From positions 3,100,001 to 3,164,000 of the forward strand of contig NZ_JACHJU010000001.1 in the NCBI RefSeq assembly GCF_014203795.1: a stretch of 64,000 nucleotides of DNA. The letters are read 5' to 3'. Positions within the stretch are counted from its first letter, which is position 1, and every line of letters begins with the position of its first letter. The notes beneath the pieces are model-generated. The model was not told where the DNA came from, did not search any database, and saw nothing but the letters and a program-made list of their open reading frames with translations. Source of the DNA: Streptosporangium album. GTDB lineage: Bacteria; Actinomycetota; Actinomycetes; Streptosporangiales; Streptosporangiaceae. Both the position numbers and the translations under genes were made by a program. This document shows positions 22,869 to 31,475 of this stretch, one piece after another.

Positions 22869-23306
22869 ATGACTGTGACTCTCGCTTCGCTCTCCCAGCA
22901 GACCGGACTCGCCGTGCTCGACCACCTCGAGCAGTCGGTGAGCATCCCCGTCGTCGACGGGCTCCAGGCCCAGGGCGACCTCATCGTCATCCCGCTCTCC
23001 GTCGTCGCGCCGTCCGTGAGGCCCTGGCCCGATGCCGGCTGGACGGACGTGCCTCCCGAGGGGGTCGAACTGCTCCGTGGCGCAGCCGGGGGCAACCCGC
23101 ACACGCTCGTCGCCGACCCGGACATCTGCCGGTGGACGACCGACGTGTCGGACCCCGACGGGCTGGCGATCGGCATCTTCGAGACCTCGGCCGTCGCCTA
23201 CCTGCTGCATCCCGAGCACGGGGCCACCGGCTGCACGCCGGGTGCCTACGTCATCCGGCGGCAGCGCGAGCACGAAGGGCACAGGGCACGCCTCGTCGCG
23301 GACTGA
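22869..23306 (+). CDS. Hypothetical protein paired with DUF6745
   Basis: A 145-residue soluble acidic protein (MTVTLASLSQQTGLAVLDHL...). It contains DLIVIPLSVVAPSVRPWPDA, and its end has GAYVIRRQREHEGHRARL. Such small partners commonly follow DUF6745 genes and are about this size. The spacing is 10 bp after the upstream stop, so co-translation is likely. No catalytic motif is apparent. The partnership suggests the two proteins act together; the activity is unknown. Confidence 0.7.
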   Translation: MTVTLASLSQQTGLAVLDHLEQSVSIPVVDGLQAQGDLIVIPLSVVAPSVRPWPDAGWTDVPPEGVELLRGAAGGNPHTLVADPDICRWTTDVSDPDGLAIGIFETSAVAYLLHPEHGATGCTPGAYVIRRQREHEGHRARLVAD

Positions 23307-23378
23307 TTTCCGGTGCGACGGTGGATCAGTGTCGGCCGTCGGCCGTCGGCCGCCGGCCGCCGCAGTGACCGGGCCGGG

Positions 23379-24418
23379 TCAGGCGTCGCTCGGGTAGCCC
23401 GGCGTGTCGTTGCCCGTGTTGATCGATGCCGCGGCGATCTCCACCGCGACGCCGGACGCCTCGGCGGTCGCGCCGACGTCGATCCGGCCGGAGAACTCGG
23501 TGAACCGTCCCTGCACGCTGGACAGCCCGAGGTGCTGCGCGGTGGCGGCCACCTTCGAATGGGCGGAGTCGATGGTCCACACGCCGGGCGGCGGCAGCTC
23601 CACGCCGCCCTGCCTCGCGAGCACGAGAAGCGCCAGGGGCGAGCCGTACAGGAACACGTCCCCGACGCCGTGGCCGAACGCGGTCTCGACGACCGCGCGG
23701 ATCGGAGCGGGCAGTGAGGAGAGCTTCGGAATCGAGCCGTCGTCCGCGGCGTTGTGCACCCCCAGCTCGGCCAGGCCGTCCGCGGTGTACTGGGCGACCC
23801 GGTTGCTCAGGACGGCGCCGAGCGCCGCGACGCCGGCCGTACCGCCGAGCGTGCGGAAGAACACGACGACCGAGCTGGCCGTGCCCAGCTCCTGCATGGT
23901 CATGCCGATGCCCACGCCGGTGAGGAACATGTAGATCGAGGCGAGCCAGTAGTCGGTGTCGGCACGCAGCAGGCCCATGAGGACGGACCCGGCGGTGAGG
24001 AAGACACCACCGATGATCAGGAAGATCTTCCAGCGGCCGGTACGGCCGCGCCGCCGACCATCGCGCCGGTCTGCCACGACAGCCAGTCGTAATCGGTGCC
24101 GGCGAAGGAGATCCAGAGCAGGAGCAGCGAGGCCGCGGCGGAGATCAGTACGGCTCCGCCCCAGTCGACCTTGACCTTGCGCGTGGCCACCGGAAGGTGG
24201 AGGGTCTTCTGCAGGACGATCAGCGCTATGACGGCGAAGGGCACGCCGACGTAGAGGCACCACCGCCAGCCGAGTCACGAGGTGTCCACGATGACACCGC
24301 CGATCAGCGGGCCGCTGACGGTGGCGAGGGCGAAGACCGCGCCGAGATAGCCGGAGTAGCGGCCGCGCTCACGCGGCGAGATCATCGCCGCCATGATGAC
24401 CTGGACCAGGGCGCTTAC
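23379..24418 (-). pseudogene. Decayed DHA2 (EmrB/QacA) transporter fused to a YceI fragment
   Basis: Several lesions are visible. The N-terminal half of the transporter is missing at the junction with the histidine kinase gene. ERGRYSGYLGAVFALATVSG, then PLIGGVIVDTS, is followed by an in-frame TGA where homologues have Trp, before LGWRWCLYVGVPFAVIALIV. A frameshift near 24045 shifts WQTGAMVGGAA to the frame of GRWKIFLIIGGVFLTAGSVL. The transporter frame then runs into PGVWTIDSAHSKVAATAQHL, the start of a YceI-like lipocalin domain, and ends after about 65 residues. It cannot make a working transporter. Confidence 0.8.
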
Positions 24419-25707
24419 GGCCGGCGGTGCCGCGGCGCAGACGGAGGCAAGAAGACGGTCACCCGTCCTCGCCGGAGCCGGCCGGCAGGGTGACGGTCAC
24501 CGCCAGGCCGCCGCCCTCCCGTGCCCACGGCGGCGACCTCGCCGCCGTGGGCACGGGCGACGGCGCGCACGATGGACAGGCCGAGCCCGGCCCCCTTGGC
24601 GGTGACCAGGCGGTCGGCGCCCAGGCGGCGGAACGGCTCGAAGAGCGCCGGGATCTCGTACGGCGGTACCGCGGGCCCGGTGTTGTCCACCTTTACCTCG
24701 ACCCGGCCGTCGTGCCGGGTACGGCTGGCGACGCGCACCCAGCCGCCGTCGCCGGTGTTGTGCCGGATGCCGTTCTCCACCAGGTTGTGCACCAGCCGCT
24801 CCAGCAGAAGCGCGTCGCCCGTGGTGGGCGCCTCGTCTGCCCGCTCGTGCACGGTGATACCGGTCTGTCCGGCTTCCGGGGCGGTCTGCGCGACCACGTG
24901 GCCGACCACGTCGGCCAGGTCGACCGGGAGCCGCTCGGTGATCTCGTTCTCCGAACCGGCCAGCAGCAGCAGTCCGGTGATCAGCCGCTCGTGCCGGAAG
25001 CTGATCTCCAGCAGGCTCTCGCCCAGCTGTTTGACGTCCTCGGAGGCCGACTTGCGGTGCATGGCCAGCTCGACCAGCGCGCGGCCCAGGGCCAGCGGGG
25101 TGCGCAGCTCGTGCGAGGCGTTGGCGACGAAGCGGCGTTGCCCGTCGAAGGACCCGTCGAGCCGCTCGACCATGATGTCGAAGGTGTCGGCGAGATCCTT
25201 GACCTCGTCGTCCGGGCCGCGCAGCGCGATGCGCTCGTGCAGTCCCCGGCCGGCCGCCGGGGCCGCGGCGATCCGCCGGGCGGTGTCGGTGACCTGGTGC
25301 AGCGGGGCCAGCACCCGGCCTGCGACCAGCCAGCCGAAACCGGCCGCGGCCCCGCCGACGACGGCCAGCGCGATCCCGCCCAGGGCGAGCAGCGAGTCGG
25401 TCGCGGCCTCGTGCAGTGTGGTCTGCTGTTCCCTCATCCAGTTCTCGGCGTCGGCCCCGGTGATCGCTTCGTCGTTCTTGCTCAGGAACAGTATCTTCCG
25501 CCTCGGCGCCTCGCCGTCCGCGGCGGCGGACGGGCCGGGCTTGTCAAGGGTGAGGACCTTCGGCGCGGAGCGCGCGAGCTGCTGGTTGAACAGCACGTAC
25601 GTGGTGCCGAGCAGCACCATCCCGGCGATGAGGAACAGGCCGCCGTAGAGCAGGGTCAGCCGGGCCCGCAGGGTGATGCGGCGCGGCAACAGCTTCGGTG
25701 TGTTCAC
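24415..25707 (-). CDS. Sensor histidine kinase (possible C-terminal frameshift)
   Basis: A 430-residue membrane kinase starting at GTG 25707, which overlaps the response regulator stop. Two transmembrane segments (about 12-34 and 105-130) bracket a short extracytoplasmic loop. HAMP is at 130-185, the H-box is FVANASHELRTPLA, the N-box is LVHNLVENGIRHN, the F-box is ALFEPFRRL and the G2 box is GAGLGLSIVRAV. After HGGEVAAVGTGG the frame turns Arg/Gly-rich and runs to 24415. In the next frame the expected end GGLAVTVTLPAGSGEDG stops at 24459, so one base appears inserted. The kinase core is complete; the tail is altered. It pairs with the OmpR-type regulator upstream. Confidence 0.88.
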   Translation of the reverse strand: MNTPKLLPRRITLRARLTLLYGGLFLIAGMVLLGTTYVLFNQQLARSAPKVLTLDKPGPSAAADGEAPRRKILFLSKNDEAITGADAENWMREQQTTLHEAATDSLLALGGIALAVVGGAAAGFGWLVAGRVLAPLHQVTDTARRIAAAPAAGRGLHERIALRGPDDEVKDLADTFDIMVERLDGSFDGQRRFVANASHELRTPLALGRALVELAMHRKSASEDVKQLGESLLEISFRHERLITGLLLLAGSENEITERLPVDLADVVGHVVAQTAPEAGQTGITVHERADEAPTTGDALLLERLVHNLVENGIRHNTGDGGWVRVASRTRHDGRVEVKVDNTGPAVPPYEIPALFEPFRRLGADRLVTAKGAGLGLSIVRAVARAHGGEVAAVGTGGRRPGGDRHPAGRLRRGRVTVFLPPSAPRHRRP

Positions 25708-26360
25708 GGGATCCGGTACCCCGCCCCCGTGACCGTCTCGACGACCGGCGGGTCGCCGAGCTTGCGGCGCAGCTTGAGGACGGCGAGCCGGACGGCTCCG
25801 GTGAACGGGTCGGCGTGCTCGTCCCACGCCTTCTCCAGCAGGTGCTCGGCGGAGACCACGGCCCCGTCGGCACGGAGCAGCTCGGCGAGGACGGCGAACT
25901 CCTTCTTCGACAACGGCACGTAGCGGCTGTCGCGGAACACCTCGCGGCGCGCCGGATCCAGGGTGATGCCCGCGCGCCGCAGCACCGGTGGCGCGGCCGG
26001 CCGGGAGCGGCGCCCGAGCGCCTGGACGCGGGCGGCGAGTTCGGGGAAGGCGAAGGGCTTGATGAGGTAGTCGTCGGCACCGAGGGAGAGGCCGGTCACG
26101 CGGTCGGTGACCTCGGCGGCGGCGGTGAGCATCAGCACCCGCGCCGCCGTGCCGGCCTCGACCAGCTCACGGCAGACCTTGTCCCCGTGTACGGCGGGCA
26201 GATCCCGGTCCAGGACGACCACGTCGTAGTCGTTGACGCTCGCACGCTCCAGCGCCGCCGCGCCGTCGTACGCGACGTCGACCGCGTGTGCCTCGTCACG
26301 CAGCCACTCCGCGATCGCGTCGGCGAGCAACGGCTCGTCCTCCACCACCAGCACCCGCAT
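25704..26360 (-). CDS. OmpR/PhoB-family response regulator
   Basis: A 218-residue regulator. The receiver domain starts MRVLVVEDEPLLADAIAEWL, has the phosphoacceptor Asp51 (VVVLDRDLP) and the conserved Lys in YLIKPFAFPEL. The C-terminal winged helix (about 125-218) ends VETVTGAGYRIP. The start at 26360 is chosen because the receiver fold begins there; longer versions add non-conserved residues. It overlaps the kinase gene (GTGA). The divergent efflux operon at 26575 and the GGAAACG repeats between are the likely target. Confidence 0.92.
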   Translation of the reverse strand: MRVLVVEDEPLLADAIAEWLRDEAHAVDVAYDGAAALERASVNDYDVVVLDRDLPAVHGDKVCRELVEAGTAARVLMLTAAAEVTDRVTGLSLGADDYLIKPFAFPELAARVQALGRRSRPAAPPVLRRAGITLDPARREVFRDSRYVPLSKKEFAVLAELLRADGAVVSAEHLLEKAWDEHADPFTGAVRLAVLKLRRKLGDPPVVETVTGAGYRIP

Positions 26361-26448
26361 CCTTCGTCTTCCCTTCCCTGGGCTCCTTGGGCGGAGGCCG
26401 CTCCGCGTACCGGCGCGACGGTTCCCTGAGCAATGGTCGCCGATCACC

Positions 26449-26546
26449 GCGTTTCCTCACCGTTAGTGATCGTTTTTCCGGCGGCCGCGGAAACGCCGGG
26501 GAAACGCGCCGTCGCGTTACATCACCTTCCGACAGGCCGGAAACGG
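26449..26546. promoter_or_regulatory. GGAAACG repeats, candidate response-regulator sites
   Basis: The word GGAAACGC occurs at 26489-26496 and again at 26500-26507, a tandem pair with an 11-bp period. A third related copy, GGAAACGG, is at 26539, and an inverted copy GCGTTTCC is at 26449-26456. Direct repeats one helical turn apart are the usual binding architecture of OmpR/PhoB regulators. They lie in the gap between the regulator and the divergent lipoprotein/ABC operon. Confidence 0.55.
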
Positions 26547-26574
26547 TCCGGCCTCGACGGAAAGCGACGGAACG

Positions 26575-27117
26575 ATGCGACTGCGGACCCGCAACGCGCT
26601 GGCGGCACTGCCGCTGGCGCTGACCCTGGCCCTTACGGGATGCGGCTCGGACGACGCCGGCGGTGGAACGGTGGCCTCGGCGGGCGGCGAGAAGAAGGGC
26701 GACAGCGGAAGCAGCCCCGCCAAGAGTATGAACCCGGACGAGATGGGAGTGAAGTTCGCGCAGTGCATGCGCGAGAACGGTGTCGACATGGAGGACCCGG
26801 AGCCGGGCAAGGGCAGCAGGCTCACCCTGAAGAAGGGCGCGGAGTCGGAGAAGGCCCTGGAGGCATGCAGGGAGTACAACCCGCAGGAGAACGGCTCCGC
26901 GAAGGCCGACCCCAAGGCCGAGGAGAACGGCCGCAAGTTCGCACAGTGCATGCGCGAGAACGGTCTGGAGGAATTCCCCGACCCGCAGCCGGGCCAGCGC
27001 GGGATCAGGGTCGACCGCAAGATCGGTGAGGACCCGGACTTCGCCAAGGCCCAGAAGAACTGCCAGGGCATCTTCTCGGGCGGCCCGGGCGGCCCTGGCG
27101 GCGGAGCGGACCAGTGA
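26575..27117 (+). CDS. Lipoprotein with duplicated KFAQCMRENG motif
   Basis: A 180-residue lipoprotein. The signal peptide MRLRTRNALAALPLALTLAL ends in the lipobox LTGC (Cys at about 23). After a Gly/Ser/Lys linker the motif KFAQCMRENG occurs twice (about 61 and 121), each followed by DP-rich sequence and a later cysteine (EACREY, KNCQGI), so two disulphide-linked repeats are likely. Homologues in actinomycetes sit beside MacB-type ABC genes. Its stop overlaps the adaptor start, making it the first gene of a four-gene operon. Confidence 0.8.
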   Translation: MRLRTRNALAALPLALTLALTGCGSDDAGGGTVASAGGEKKGDSGSSPAKSMNPDEMGVKFAQCMRENGVDMEDPEPGKGSRLTLKKGAESEKALEACREYNPQENGSAKADPKAEENGRKFAQCMRENGLEEFPDPQPGQRGIRVDRKIGEDPDFAKAQKNCQGIFSGGPGGPGGGADQ

Positions 27118-28247
27118 CGGACGGAACCGCCGTGCGGGACGGTGAGCCGGTCGAGGGTCTGCGGCCACGCCGGCGGAAGCGCCGCGGCGGGCGGATCGCC
27201 GTCGCGGCCGTCGTGGTGGCCGCGGGCGGCGCGGTCGCCGCCGCGTCGCTGGGTCTCGGCGGCGGCAGCCCGGCGGACGGCACGGTGGAGAGCAGACTGC
27301 CGCCGAAGACCGCCGAGGTGACCCGGAAGACGCTCACCGAAGCCCAGAGCGCCGACGGGGAGCTCGGCTACGGCCCGGCCACCGCCGTGGCCGGGCGGCT
27401 GCCCGGCACGCTCACCCGCCTGCCCGGCACCGGTGACCGGATCACCCGGGGCAGGGCGCTGTACGAGGTGGACGACAGGCCGGTGACGCTGATGTACGGC
27501 TCGATGCCCGCCTACCGCGCGCTGGAGCAGGGCATCGAGGGCCCGGACGTCAAGCAGTTGGAGAGGAACCTGAAGGCGCTCGGCTACAGCGGGTTCACGG
27601 TGGACGAGGACTACACCTACGCCACGGCGGAGGCGGTCATGCGGTGGCAGGAGGACCGGGGCCTGGAGGAGACCGGCGTCGTCGAGCTCGGGCGCGTCGT
27701 CTTCGTCCCCCACGCCGTCCGCGTGGACGCACTCCAGGCGGAGAAGGGCGACCCGACGGCACCGGGCCGCAAGATCCTCTCGTACACCGGCACCACCAGG
27801 GCCGTCACCACGGAACTCGACACCGCCGATCAGGGGCTGGTAAAGAAGGGCGCCAAGGTCACCGTCACGTTGCCCGACGACACGACGATCAACGGCCGCA
27901 TCGACGAGGTCTCCACGGTGATCAAGCCGGGCAGCGGGCCGAACGACGACCCGGCGACCAAGGTCGAGGTGGTCGTCGAACTCACGGGCAAGAAGGCGCA
28001 GCAGGCCGCCGGCGCCTACACCCTGGCCTCGGTGGACGTCTCCTTCACCGCCGGCACACGCAAGAACGTGCTCACCGTCCCGGTCGCCGCGCTGCTGGCG
28101 CTGCAGGAGGGCGGCTTCGGGGTGGAGGTCGTCACGGGCTCCACGTCGGCGTACGTCCCCGTGAAGACGGGTCTTTTCACCGGTGGCCAGGTGGAGGTAT
28201 CGGGGGACGGGATCGCCGAAGGCGCGATCGTGGGGATGCCGGGATGA
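27114..28247 (+). CDS. Efflux adaptor with peptidoglycan-binding domain
   Basis: A 377-residue membrane-anchored adaptor starting at GTG 27114. One transmembrane helix (about 27-48) follows a basic N-terminus. A PG_binding_1-like domain ([20 protein letters not shown], then [19 protein letters not shown]) is inserted in a HlyD/MacA-like frame of beta barrels, including [20 protein letters not shown] and [18 protein letters not shown]. Such proteins couple MacB-type ABC transporters to the envelope in Gram-positives. It overlaps both neighbours (GTG/TGA and ATGA), indicating tight translational coupling. Confidence 0.85.
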   Translation: MTDGTAVRDGEPVEGLRPRRRKRRGGRIAVAAVVVAAGGAVAAASLGLGGGSPADGTVESRLPPKTAEVTRKTLTEAQSADGELGYGPATAVAGRLPGTLTRLPGTGDRITRGRALYEVDDRPVTLMYGSMPAYRALEQGIEGPDVKQLERNLKALGYSGFTVDEDYTYATAEAVMRWQEDRGLEETGVVELGRVVFVPHAVRVDALQAEKGDPTAPGRKILSYTGTTRAVTTELDTADQGLVKKGAKVTVTLPDDTTINGRIDEVSTVIKPGSGPNDDPATKVEVVVELTGKKAQQAAGAYTLASVDVSFTAGTRKNVLTVPVAALLALQEGGFGVEVVTGSTSAYVPVKTGLFTGGQVEVSGDGIAEGAIVGMPG

Positions 28248-28936
28248 TCTCTCTGACGGATGTGACGAAGGTCTATCCCGGTGGTGTCACCGCGCTCGCC
28301 GGCGTCTCGCTGCACATCGGCCGCGGCGAGCTCGTCGCCATCGTGGGCGCGTCCGGCTCCGGCAAGTCGACCATGCTCAACGTGCTCGGCACCCTTGACC
28401 GGCCCACCTCGGGCAGCGTGCGCATCGACGGGCACGACATCGGACGGCTCTCCGACGCCGAGCTGTCCGCGCTGCGGGCGAGCCGCATCGGCTTCGTCTT
28501 CCAGCAGTTCCATCTCGCCGCGGGCACCGCGGCACTGGACAACGTGGCCGACGGGCTCCTGTACTCCGGGCTGCGGCACGGCGAGCGGCGCCGTCGGGCG
28601 GCGGCGGCGCTGGAGCGGGTCGGTCTCGGCCACCGTATGGACCACGAGCCGCACGAGCTGTCGGGCGGCGAACGCCAGCGCGTCGCCATCGCGCGGGCCG
28701 TGGCCGGCGACCCTCCATTGCTGCTCGCCGACGAGCCCACCGGAGCCCTCGACTCCACCTCCGGGGCCGGGGTGATGCAGCTCATGCGTGATCTGCACGC
28801 CGCCGGCACCACCGTTGTGATCATCACGCACGACCTGGAGATCGCCGCATCCCTGCCCCGCCAGGTACGGATGCGTGACGGCCGGATGGTGGCCGACTCC
28901 GCGCGGCGCGACGTCACCGTGTCAGGGGTGAGCTGA
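28244..28936 (+). CDS. MacB/LolD-type ABC transporter ATP-binding protein
   Basis: A 230-residue ATPase. Walker A is GASGSGKST (about 36-44), the Q-loop is FVFQQFHL, the signature is [14 protein letters not shown], Walker B is [12 protein letters not shown] and the switch His is in IITHDLE. It is full length for the family. It energises the permease encoded immediately downstream (overlap TGATG) with the adaptor upstream. The substrate may be an antimicrobial peptide or lipid; sequence does not say. Confidence 0.93.
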   Translation: MISLTDVTKVYPGGVTALAGVSLHIGRGELVAIVGASGSGKSTMLNVLGTLDRPTSGSVRIDGHDIGRLSDAELSALRASRIGFVFQQFHLAAGTAALDNVADGLLYSGLRHGERRRRAAAALERVGLGHRMDHEPHELSGGERQRVAIARAVAGDPPLLLADEPTGALDSTSGAGVMQLMRDLHAAGTTVVIITHDLEIAASLPRQVRMRDGRMVADSARRDVTVSGVS

Positions 28937-30141
28937 TGGCCGCCGACGTGCTGCAGCCGGCCCGGATGTGGCCGCGCGACGTGCTCAGGGTCGGCGCGGT
29001 GGGCCTGCGTACCCGCCCGATGCGGGCCTTCCTCTCCGCTCTGGGCATCGCCATCGGCATCGCCGCGATGGTCGCCGTCGTCGGCATCACCTCCTCCTCC
29101 CGCGCCGAGCTCGATCGCACGATCGCCTCGCTGGGCACCAACGTGCTCACCGTCTCGCCGGGGACGACCCTGACCGGCGAGACGGCCCAACTGCCCGTCG
29201 AGGCCGAGGCGATGGTGGGCCGGATCGGGCCGGTGGAGTCGGTGTCGGCCATCGGCCGCGTCGACGGCGCGAAGGTCTATCGCACCGACAAGATCCCCGT
29301 GACGGAGACCAACGGGATCGCGACCTACGCCGCCCGCACCGGCCTGCGCTCGATCACCGGGGCACGGGTCCGCAGCGGCACCTGGCTCAACGACGCCACG
29401 GGCGCCTATCCCGCGACGGTGCTCGGCGCGACCGCCGCGGCCCGGCTGGGGATCGGCCATGCCGGCCCCGACACGCAGGTGCTGATCGGCGGTGAGTGGT
29501 TCACCGTGCTCGGCATTCTCGCCCCGGCCCCTCTCGCCCCCGAACTGGACACCGCGGCGCTGGTCGGCTGGCCGGTGGCGGAGTCCGAGCTGGGGTTCGA
29601 CGGGCATCCGACCACCGTCTACACCCGTTCCGCGGACTCCCAGGTGGAGTCGGCCCGCTCGGTGCTCGGCGCCACCGCCAACCCGGAGGCGCCCAACGAG
29701 GTCGAGGTCTCCCGCCCCTCGGACGCGCTCGCGGCCAAGCAGGCCGCGGGTGAGGCGTTCACCGGGCTGCTGCTCGGCCTGGGCGCGGTGGCCCTGCTCG
29801 TCGGCGGGGTCGGGGTGGCCAACACCATGGTCATCTCGGTGCTGGAACGGCGGGCCGAGATCGGCCTGCGCCGCTCGCTGGGCGCGACCCGGGGGCAGAT
29901 CCGCACCCAGTTCCTCGCCGAGTCTCTCCTGCTCTCCGCCCTCGGCGGGGCCGGTGGCGCGTTGCTGGGCACCGCCGTCACCTCCGGCTACGCCGTCTAC
30001 AAGGGCTGGCCGGCCGTCATCCCCCCCTGGGCGGTGCTCGGTGGAGTCACCGCCACCCTGGCCATCGGCGCCCTGGCCGGCCTCTACCCGGCGATCCGCG
30101 CCTCCCGGCTCTCTCCCACGGAGGCGCTCGCCACGCCGTAG
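28936..30141 (+). CDS. MacB-type ABC transporter permease
   Basis: A 401-residue permease with the MacB/FtsX layout. TM1 is at about 32-52 (FLSALGIAIGIAAMVAVVGI), then a large extracytoplasmic MacB_PCD domain (60-255), then three C-terminal helices, including LLLGLGAVALLVGGVGVANT and the coupling stretch SVLERRAEIGLRRSLGATRG. It is the last gene of the lipoprotein-adaptor-ATPase-permease operon. Together with the divergent two-component system it resembles drug- or envelope-stress-responsive export modules. Confidence 0.92.
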   Translation: MAADVLQPARMWPRDVLRVGAVGLRTRPMRAFLSALGIAIGIAAMVAVVGITSSSRAELDRTIASLGTNVLTVSPGTTLTGETAQLPVEAEAMVGRIGPVESVSAIGRVDGAKVYRTDKIPVTETNGIATYAARTGLRSITGARVRSGTWLNDATGAYPATVLGATAAARLGIGHAGPDTQVLIGGEWFTVLGILAPAPLAPELDTAALVGWPVAESELGFDGHPTTVYTRSADSQVESARSVLGATANPEAPNEVEVSRPSDALAAKQAAGEAFTGLLLGLGAVALLVGGVGVANTMVISVLERRAEIGLRRSLGATRGQIRTQFLAESLLLSALGGAGGALLGTAVTSGYAVYKGWPAVIPPWAVLGGVTATLAIGALAGLYPAIRASRLSPTEALATP

Positions 30142-30280
30142 GCCCGCCGGGCGACGCCGGTGGCGAGGGCCGTGGGAAGTCCTGCACCGCTCCGGAGCGG
30201 CGGTGGCAGAGCCGGGCAAAGGCATGTCCAAGCGTCCGTGTCGCGAGCGCGGATCCGCGCGGTCCCCTATCTCCTTGGCA

Positions 30281-30299
30281 GGAGTGTTGGTGACACTCC
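30281..30299. promoter_or_regulatory. Inverted repeat directly before the lipoprotein gene
   Basis: GGAGTGT-TGGTG-ACACTCC is a perfect 7-bp dyad ending just before the ATG codons at 30301 and 30313. It could be an operator or an RNA hairpin affecting translation. No adjacent regulator gene is evident. Confidence 0.4.
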
Positions 30300-30312
30300 C
30301 ATGGAGGGCGAG

Positions 30313-30846
30313 ATGAGGAAGTTGCTCCACGCAGGCGTGCTCGCGCTTGGCCTGCTCGCGGCTGGATGCGGCGGTACCGGTGAGAAGGGTACGGCCGGAC
30401 CGATCGCCGCGGACCAGGTCAACGCGTCGCTCAGCCCGTATGAATCTCCTGGCATGTCCGAGGAGCCGACGGCCGGGGCCATGGTCGAGCTGGGGGATAC
30501 GAAGATCGGAAAGGTGCTGGTCGGCGAGGAGGGCCGCACGCTCTACCTCTTCAAGAAGGACAAGGATGGCAAGTCATCGTGTTCGGGCGACTGCGCGGTG
30601 ACGTGGCCGCCGTACATCACCGAAGGGAAACCCGAGGCCGGCGACGGCGTCAAGGCGGACCTGCTCGGCACCACCAAACGGGAGGACGGCACGTCACAGG
30701 TGACCTACAACCGTCATCCGCTCTACTACTACGTCAAAGACAAGAAGGCCGGCGACGTCACAGGCAACGACGTCAAGGATTTCGGCGCCGAATGGTACGC
30801 GGTGACCGCGGAGGGGAAGAAGGCCAAGGGGAAGAAGGCTGACTGA
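30313..30846 (+). CDS. COG4315-type lipoprotein (secreted repeat family)
   Basis: A 177-residue lipoprotein starting MRKLLHAGVLALGLLAAGCG, with the lipobox LAAGC. The ATG at 30313 is preferred over 30301 because GGAGGG lies just upstream. After an acidic linker come two copies of the domain, recognised by GRTLYLFKKDKDGKSSCSGD, then CAVTWPPY and YNRHPLYYYVKDKKAGDVTG. The Y-x-[FWY]-x-x-D pattern and paired Cys are those of COG4315. Function is unknown; relatives are envelope proteins, sometimes linked to redox or stress regulons. A very strong hairpin follows. Confidence 0.85.
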   Translation: MRKLLHAGVLALGLLAAGCGGTGEKGTAGPIAADQVNASLSPYESPGMSEEPTAGAMVELGDTKIGKVLVGEEGRTLYLFKKDKDGKSSCSGDCAVTWPPYITEGKPEAGDGVKADLLGTTKREDGTSQVTYNRHPLYYYVKDKKAGDVTGNDVKDFGAEWYAVTAEGKKAKGKKAD

Positions 30847-30896
30847 GATCCGGCACGTAACGCCGGGGGCCGCCCTCGTCCGGCGGCGCGGTAGGT

Positions 30897-30951
30897 GAAG
30901 CCCTCCGAGATCCTTGCCGGGCAGCGGCCCGCAAGGATCTCGGAGGGCTTC
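30897..30951. terminator. 21-bp perfect hairpin terminator
   Basis: The arms GAAGCCCTCCGAGATCCTTG-C and its exact complement (30931-30951) enclose a 13-base loop. There is no U-tract, as is common for GC-rich actinomycete terminators. It ends the lipoprotein transcript. Confidence 0.8.
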
Positions 30952-31475
30952 TCTGCCGTTCACGGTGATGAGTCCCCTCGCCCGTCTTCCGGCCATGAGA
31001 GGCCGGAAAAGACGTCCCGGCGGATACGTCGGCCTGCCCGTCGGCCGCCAGATGACCGGATCGACCACCCCACCCTCCATGTCCGGTCGCGGTGGAGGAC
31101 AAAGCGACTGCCCGGAACTTTTTGTCAATGACAGACAGACCGCCTGCGAACTGACCCTGCGGGCGTCCCTCGCCAGGAGGGGGCGGCATCCGGCGCGATC
31201 GGCATCGTCACGAAAGGACACGTCGCGCGGTGAGACCCGCGCCGAGGCCGCCCGGTCGGTCTCCGAAGTGGTGTTATTCCACCTCACGGGGGGTATCGCC
31301 TGCGTTTGTAGGGAGGATCCGCCGCCGGCTGTGCTCGACCGCCGGTCGGACGAGGACCGCCGGGCGAACCCCACCATCAGGGGCGGCGGTCACTGTGGCG
31401 TGTGGGCCGTGCCAACGGCCCCACCAAGCCTCCGACAGACCAGGACCGGAAAGCAACCAGCCATGTGAGGACGAC
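30952..31475. other. Non-coding region before the cyclase/dehydrogenase operon
   Basis: No frame in this 524-bp stretch has conserved protein features. A smaller hairpin TTCCGGCC-ATGAGA-GGCCGGAA lies near 30989-31010, and a SigB-like promoter candidate lies at 31271-31296. The remaining sequence may be a long 5' leader. Confidence 0.5.
31271..31296 (+). promoter_or_regulatory. SigB/SigH-like promoter candidate
   Basis: GTGTTA and GGGTAT are separated by 14 bases, resembling the GTTT-N14-16-GGGTAT promoters read by actinomycete SigB/SigF-type stress sigma factors. It lies 180 bp upstream of the two-gene operon at 31476. Based on a visual motif match only. Confidence 0.35.

Noticed and set aside
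28273-30330. 685-codon minus-strand open frame
   Set aside because: It is antisense to the ABC ATPase and permease genes, with no ribosome site and no protein-family features.
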